From Clostridium puniceum (GTDB taxonomy: Bacteria; Bacillota; Clostridia; Clostridiales; Clostridiaceae), in contig NZ_LZZM01000132.1 in assembly GCF_002006345.1 (NCBI RefSeq), positions 1 through 64,000 on the forward strand: a DNA stretch of 64,000 bases, in the 5' to 3' direction. The translations under genes were made by a program, and so were the position numbers. The notes under the pieces are model-generated. The model was not told the origin of the DNA. It ran no database searches and worked only from the letters and a program-made list of their open reading frames with translations. Shown piece after piece: positions 59,554 to 64,000 of the stretch. Position 1 is the stretch's first letter. Every line of letters starts with the position of its first letter.

Positions 59554-59929
59554 AGATACAAATGAATAGTATGATTGCTCAATGATAGATAGATTAGAAG
59601 GAGGGGGACATTTTAATTACAATTTTAGTATACTAAAACCACTCCTAGAAAACTTTTATAACCAAAATTAAAATGAAAAAATATTTGAATAATTAATATT
59701 AAATTAACGTATCGCAGTTCAGAGATGAATTTGCGATTTTTTTACTTAATATATGAATTTGAAGTAGTAATTAATAAAAACGTTCTTAAATATATTTTAA
59801 GAAACAGTACTATCACCTATGACTATTATTGTATAATCAGCTTAAAGGAGCTTTAAATTAAAAAGCAAACAACGTATAATTTGTATAAAATAGTTAAATA
59901 TCGATTAATATAAATAAGGAGACATAAAA
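59554..59929. other. Intergenic after MATE
   Basis: Holds a GGAGGGGG purine stretch without a start codon near 59600 and the terminator at 59711; otherwise AT-rich. Confidence 0.4.
59711..59744 (+). terminator. Intrinsic terminator
   Basis: ATCGCAGTTCA pairs with TGAATTTGCGAT around GAGA, followed by T6. Similar in sequence to the terminator at 57121, perhaps from a local duplication. Confidence 0.7.
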
Positions 59930-60145
59930 ATGGCGAAGCTGGTATTTTATAGTGATAAAATAATAAAAGAAAATAGAAAAGTTGATTATGAACTTATAAA
60001 TGTATTGAATAAGAAAAATCCATCGATAGTATATATTCCATCCTGTTCAGATTTATTAAGAAAGTATTTTACCCCTAAAGTAGAATATTATAATGCATTG
60101 AGAATAGAGAATATACTAATTAAAATCACAAGTATTTTAATGTAA
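59930..60145 (+). pseudogene. Truncated peptidase S51 (dipeptidase E-like) N-terminus
   Basis: Behind a good AAGGAGAC site, 60 or so residues (MAKLVFYSDKIIKENRKVDY, then NPSIVYIPSCSDLLRKYF) match the start of the S51 family of about 210-240 aa. The frame then changes to IKITSILM and stops at 71 residues. The catalytic Ser region is absent and nothing downstream restores it. A deletion has removed the rest. Confidence 0.65.
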
Positions 60146-60328
60146 ACTAATAAAAAATAATTGGATCTTTACTTTAGCTGTTTGTATACTTCTCTTTTCT
60201 GTATTAATTGAATCAAATTCTATTATCTTATAGAAATTGTTTATGATAAAATTTATATATAATGTAAGTAAATATATGAATTTAGTAACCAATGATATAG
60301 CGGATATTTTAAGGAGGAGACATATTAT

Positions 60329-61366
60329 ATGTTAGAAAATATAAAACTTACTAGTTTAACTAAAACTTCAGGATGTGCTGCCAAAATAGGTCCTGGAGTT
60401 CTTCATGGGATTTTAAGTAGTTTACCTAAGTTTAAAGATCCCAATCTGCTTGTGGGGTTTGATACTAATGATGATGCATGCGTATATAAAATTAATGATA
60501 ATATAGTAGCAATTCAAACGGTAGATTTCTTTCCGCCAATGGTAGATGATCCATATACTTTTGGTCAAATTGCAGCAGCTAATGCTCTTAGTGATATTTA
60601 TGCAATGGGAGGAAATCCTGTTACAGCAATGAATTTACTTTGCTTTCCGTCTTGTTTAGATAAATCTATTATGCACGATATACTTGCAGGTGGATATGAT
60701 AAAGTCAAGGAGTCAGGAGCAGTAATTGCTGGTGGTCATACTATAGCAGACCCTACTCCTAAATATGGTCTTTGTGTTACAGGATTTGCACATCCAAGTG
60801 AAATACTTTCAAATAGTAATGCAAAAACTGGAGATGTACTTATACTTACAAAACCATTAGGTATTGGAATAATGAATACTGCTGCTAAAGCAGAACTGTT
60901 GGATGAAAGTAAAATCAAAGAAATTACAGCTATAATGTGTACATTAAATAAATATGCTAAAGAATGCACCTCTGGACTTGAAGTGCATGCATGTACGGAT
61001 ATAACTGGCTTTAGTTTAGTTGGTCATAGCCATGAAATGGCAAGTGGCAGCAATAAAACAATAGAGATTTTCAGTCAATCTGTACCTATTATAGATGGAG
61101 CACTAGATTATGCTAAAATGGGAATTATACCTGAAGGAATGTATAATAATCTTGATTATTTAAAAGATAAGTTCACTCTAGCATCAAATATTACACAAGA
61201 GCTACAAGATGTATTAATAGATCCACAAACATCAGGTGGACTTCTGATTTCAATTACTGAAAAGAATGTTAAGGAATTTTTATCAAGGATTGAAGAATTT
61301 ACACCATATGCGAGAATTATTGGTCAGGTTGTTGATAAAGGTGATAAACCTATAGTGATCAAATAA
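60329..61366 (+). CDS. selD: Selenide, water dikinase (selenophosphate synthetase)
   Basis: SelD makes selenophosphate from selenide and ATP, the donor for selenocysteine, selenouridine and the molybdenum-hydroxylase selenium cofactor. The 345-aa protein has the active-site loop TSGCAAKIGPGVL (Cys16 codon TGT, a Cys rather than a Sec form), GFDTNDDACVYK, the metal-binding VDFFPPMVDDP, ANALSDIYAMGG, AGGHTI and the C-terminal DPQTSGGLLIS. AAGGAGGAG precedes the ATG. It lies 3.6 kb after yedF, separated by a MarR/MATE insertion and a dead peptidase gene. Confidence 0.95.
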   Translation: MLENIKLTSLTKTSGCAAKIGPGVLHGILSSLPKFKDPNLLVGFDTNDDACVYKINDNIVAIQTVDFFPPMVDDPYTFGQIAAANALSDIYAMGGNPVTAMNLLCFPSCLDKSIMHDILAGGYDKVKESGAVIAGGHTIADPTPKYGLCVTGFAHPSEILSNSNAKTGDVLILTKPLGIGIMNTAAKAELLDESKIKEITAIMCTLNKYAKECTSGLEVHACTDITGFSLVGHSHEMASGSNKTIEIFSQSVPIIDGALDYAKMGIIPEGMYNNLDYLKDKFTLASNITQELQDVLIDPQTSGGLLISITEKNVKEFLSRIEEFTPYARIIGQVVDKGDKPIVIK

Positions 61367-61607
61367 CCATATTGTTTTAAGATTAAAATATCCTTTTAAA
61401 AATAAATAGTTTTAAAGTCTGTAATAAATATTTACAAAAGGAATATTGGTTTAAAGATAAAAAATAAAAAAGTTAATAATATAATAATTTATAAAGAATA
61501 TAAGTGGTTAGAGTTTTTTTATAAAAACATATAAGAAAAGCATAAATTTGGAAATTAAATAAAAGAGCAAAACGAAAAAATTATATATTATGAGGAGAAA
61601 TAATAAA

Positions 61608-62759
61608 ATGGAATTACAAAAGAATTTACCAAAAATATTTGAAGAATTTGCTGAAGGTAGAAGGAATGCTTTTGTTAAAGCTAAGGAACTTAAAGAAAAG
61701 GACATACCTCTAATAGGAGTATTTTGTACATATTTTCCACAAGAAATAGCATTAGCTATGGGAGCAGCAACTGTCTCACTTTGCGCTACTTCTGATGAAA
61801 CTATTGCTGATGCTGAACAAGATCTTCCACGTAATTTATGTCCATTAATAAAATCAAGTTATGGTTTTGCTAAAACTGATAAATGCCCATTCTTTTTCTT
61901 TTCAGATTTAATTGTTGGAGAAACTACTTGTGATGGAAAAAAGAAAATGTATGAATATCTTTCGGATTATAAACCGGTACATGTTATGGAGCTTCCAAAT
62001 TCTCAAAGTGGAGCAGGACTCAAGCTATGGAAAGATGAAGTTATTAAATTGAAAACAAGTTTAGAAGAAATGTTTGATGTAAAAATAAGTGAAGATGATA
62101 TAAGGAAAGCAATTAAGATAAAAAATAATGAACGCAAAGCTTTAAAAAAATTTTATGAACTTGGTAAAAAAGAACCTGTTGCAATGCTCGGACAAGATAT
62201 ATTTAGTGTTATGAATGGGACAACCTTTAGTTTTAATAAGGAAGAGATTCCAGAGCAAATGGATGAACTTATTGAAAAGATTAATTTAGAATATGAAGCA
62301 AAGAAGAAATATAAATCTAAACCACGTATATTAATTACTGGTTGTCCTATTGGTGGCGCAGCTGAAAAAGTTATAAAAGCAATTGAAGATAATGGCGCAT
62401 ATGTAGTTGCTTTTGAAAATTGTAGTGTTGCAAAAGCTGTTGATGAATTAGTAGATGAAGAAAATCCAGATATTTATGATGCTCTTTCTCGTAAATATTT
62501 ATCAATTGGATGTTCATGCATGACACCTAATCCTAATAGAATTAAACTGCTTAATAAAATGATTGATGAATATAAAGTAAATGCTGTAGTTGATGTGATT
62601 TTAACAGCTTGTCACACATATAATGTGGAGACTTTATCGATTAAAAGATTTGTGAATAATGAAAAAAATAAGCCTTATATGAGCGTTGAAACTGATTTTT
62701 CTACAAATGATATAGGGCAATTGAATACAAGAATGGCTGCATTTATAGAAATGCTTTAA
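61608..62759 (+). CDS. 2-hydroxyacyl-CoA dehydratase-like double-cubane cluster protein
   Basis: The protein belongs to the family of 2-hydroxyglutaryl-CoA dehydratase D subunits and the double-cubane [Fe8S9] proteins (YjiM-type). The ATG at 61608 follows AGGAGAAAT and gives 383 aa; an ATG at 61590 would overlap that site. Visible are CTYFPQEIALAMGAATVSLC, PRNLCPLIKSSYGF, KPRILITGCPIGG and LSIGCSCMTPNPNR, supplying the cluster Cys. Family members need an ATPase activator (HgdC-like) that is not beside it here. Its natural reaction is unknown; the place next to selD may be accidental. Confidence 0.88.
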   Translation: MELQKNLPKIFEEFAEGRRNAFVKAKELKEKDIPLIGVFCTYFPQEIALAMGAATVSLCATSDETIADAEQDLPRNLCPLIKSSYGFAKTDKCPFFFFSDLIVGETTCDGKKKMYEYLSDYKPVHVMELPNSQSGAGLKLWKDEVIKLKTSLEEMFDVKISEDDIRKAIKIKNNERKALKKFYELGKKEPVAMLGQDIFSVMNGTTFSFNKEEIPEQMDELIEKINLEYEAKKKYKSKPRILITGCPIGGAAEKVIKAIEDNGAYVVAFENCSVAKAVDELVDEENPDIYDALSRKYLSIGCSCMTPNPNRIKLLNKMIDEYKVNAVVDVILTACHTYNVETLSIKRFVNNEKNKPYMSVETDFSTNDIGQLNTRMAAFIEML

Positions 62760-63031
62760 ATATATTTAAGTAAGGGAATTATTCGTTTTAGTGAAGATGC
62801 TGTAAAGTATCTTTTAAGCAACAATTGCGTCACCTTAAAATATCTATTGAAACTGCGGATAAATGGAATTATCAATATCCTGTCATTAGTGATAAATATG
62901 TGACTGAATGATTTAATAATATTTAAACATTATAAACATAATATGAAGTTTAACAAACTTCAATTTGCATAAAAGACTACGTGGATTATTAATGGGAAGA
63001 AATATATTAACGAAAAATGGAGGTAGGTAAC

Positions 63032-63568
63032 ATGAATGAAAGACATAGATCTATTTTAAATGAATTGTTATCAAATATAGATGTAAAATATAATTTAATG
63101 TTTTTAGAATTGGGTGAATATGCGGTAAACCTCGGTTATAATCCAGTAAGAAATAAAACCAGTGATGTTATCATTGATTTTCGAAAGAATAAAGTTAAAA
63201 AGACAATTTTGAAAATGGAGGCTAAAGAACAGAAGCATGACGGATATAAATACGGCGAAAGGAATATTCCAGGGCTAAGATTACGATTCTTTGCAGCAAA
63301 GGAATATTCCGATATTTTCAAACATGGTATTAAAAATGTTATTGAAGAATATGACGGAAAATATACTGGATGTTATGGTTGCGGAAGATGTGATGGAACA
63401 GAAGGATATGATTTTATTTATCCAGATGAAAGGCAAGTATATCGCTGTGGAGTTGAGTTGATTTCAATTTTTAATTTTACAGAAAAAGATATACCTGAAA
63501 TTAAGAAACTATTAAAAATACAAGATGATTATTACCTCGAGAAACTATCGAACGTATACAGCCAATAG
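63032..63568 (+). CDS. Hypothetical Cys-rich protein (178 aa)
   Basis: The ATG at 63032 follows GGAGGTAGGT; an upstream GTG/ATG would add five residues and overlap that site. The protein has a helical start (ERHRSILNELLSNIDVKYNL), a middle with RFFAAKEYSDIFKHGI and the Cys cluster CYGCGRCDG (about 115-123) plus a Cys near YRCG, which may bind metal. I recall similar clostridial hypotheticals but no defined function. Confidence 0.7.
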   Translation: MNERHRSILNELLSNIDVKYNLMFLELGEYAVNLGYNPVRNKTSDVIIDFRKNKVKKTILKMEAKEQKHDGYKYGERNIPGLRLRFFAAKEYSDIFKHGIKNVIEEYDGKYTGCYGCGRCDGTEGYDFIYPDERQVYRCGVELISIFNFTEKDIPEIKKLLKIQDDYYLEKLSNVYSQ

Positions 63569-64000
63569 GTATAAAATTAAAGTGCAAGCGTCGTCTTTTT
63601 ATTTAAGGAAGGAATATTAAAGCTAAAATTTATAGTCTAATATAGTTGTTAATTATAAATTATTAATTAAGTATATGTGGATAGTTAGAATACATATATT
63701 TAGCTTGAATATTCCTATAACATGCTACGCCTAGAGATTAATTTCTCCAGCTACATATCCATTACATTCTACAAGTAACTATTAGAAGATCTAAAGAAAC
63801 TATTTAAATAAATTGAAATGTAGCGGCATAAATGAGTGTTGTTATATTGTTTAATAAATTTTATTATTATTTCCAGATAATTTTTTGTATGTATCAAGTT
63901 TATAGTTTATATTTTTGTCATAGTTAAATTTAAAATAGCATGTATATATACAATCTAAAACATATAACAAAGATAACCTTGTTGAAAAAGATGAAATTTT
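63569..64000. other. Final 432 bases, no gene seen
   Basis: AT-rich, with one GC-richer segment at 63720-63760 but no ORF behind a ribosome site, terminator or RNA that I can support. The promoter of a gene beyond the window may lie near 63900-64000. Confidence 0.4.

Noticed and set aside
62760-63016. Possible gene remnant (QLRHLKISIETADKWNYQYP...) between the double-cubane gene and the next gene
   Set aside because: About 29 codons without a start or a recognised family; too short to support as a pseudogene.
1-64000. tRNA, rRNA, prophage or integrative element boundaries
   Set aside because: No cloverleaf with CCA-type ends, no rRNA-like sequence, no integrase, transposase or phage structural gene was seen in either strand.

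Overview
The window is AT-rich DNA from a Gram-positive, endospore-forming anaerobe, almost certainly Clostridium sensu stricto. I infer something near the C. beijerinckii / C. saccharoperbutylacetonicum group from gene content and style, not from any search. Signs are a Spo0E-type sporulation phosphatase, spore photoproduct lyase (splB), choline-binding-type wall repeats, a selenium/molybdenum-hydroxylase accessory set (yqeC, yqeB, yedF, selD), a double-cubane-type 2-hydroxyacyl-CoA dehydratase relative, strong AGGAGG ribosome sites and very AT-rich intergenic DNA with many intrinsic terminators. No rRNA, tRNA, CRISPR array, phage or intact insertion sequence was seen.

Layout. 1-4.2 kb: secreted and wall proteins (tail of a wall-binding protein, a lipoprotein, a secreted coiled-coil protein with an Amidase_6 protein, a secreted repeat protein). 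4.2-6.3 kb: a decayed patch (TM2-domain pseudogene, XRE pseudogene containing a 20-bp inverted duplication), two intact XRE regulators and a Spo0E-like gene. 6.3-7.4 kb: xpt behind a promoter, a variant purine-riboswitch aptamer and a terminator. 7.7-10.6 kb: an eroded dlt locus (dltD, dltX, dltB and a stub of dltC; dltA absent). 10.9-18.7 kb: pepT, splB, a SUV3-like RNA helicase, a broken ABC ATPase next to a candidate structured RNA, and a divergent PRPP synthetase. 18.8-24.5 kb: DAHP synthase, a cytochrome-b5-domain protein with a 48-bp minisatellite, an aminoglycoside-phosphotransferase-like kinase and ornithine carbamoyltransferase. 24.9-34.5 kb: a GGDEF-EAL sensor, an ECF S component, a D-2-hydroxyacid dehydrogenase, small enzymes, an ankyrin protein and two CobW-family GTPases. 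34.8-39.1 kb: an ABC-2 exporter operon and a coiled-coil protein sharing a near-identical promoter. 39.2-42.2 kb: a nitroreductase, a fragment of a second copy, a Ser/Gly-repeat surface protein and a 3D-domain protein. 43.3-48 kb: a hybrid histidine kinase and a REC-GGDEF-HD-GYP regulator. 48.3-52.5 kb: MarR plus a heterodimeric multidrug ABC exporter. 52.8-64 kb: a methyltransferase, a PilZ protein, yqeC-yqeB-yedF, a second MarR plus MATE exporter, a truncated peptidase, selD, a double-cubane-type protein and a Cys-rich hypothetical.

How the genes work together. Three c-di-GMP proteins (GGDEF-EAL; REC-GGDEF-HD-GYP downstream of a hybrid kinase; PilZ) form a local signalling set. Two MarR/exporter modules carry the same operator type (TTAGA-N2-TCTAA), placed so the regulator would block its own promoter and the transporter's leader. 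The yqeC/yqeB/yedF/selD set supplies selenium for selenium-dependent molybdenum hydroxylases, whose catalytic subunits are not in the window. Several loci show recent decay: dlt, TM2, XRE, ABC ATPase, nitroreductase copy and peptidase S51.

Most interesting leads: the non-canonical purine aptamer before xpt, the eroded dlt operon retaining dltX, an inverted 110-bp MITE-like repeat pair, the candidate structured RNA at 16.3-16.5 kb with a relative before the PRPP synthetase gene, the splB active-site rearrangement (Ala for the usual Cys, plus a nearby extra Cys), and the paired CobW proteins, one with a His/Cys-rich insert and one fused to a DUF1980-like domain.
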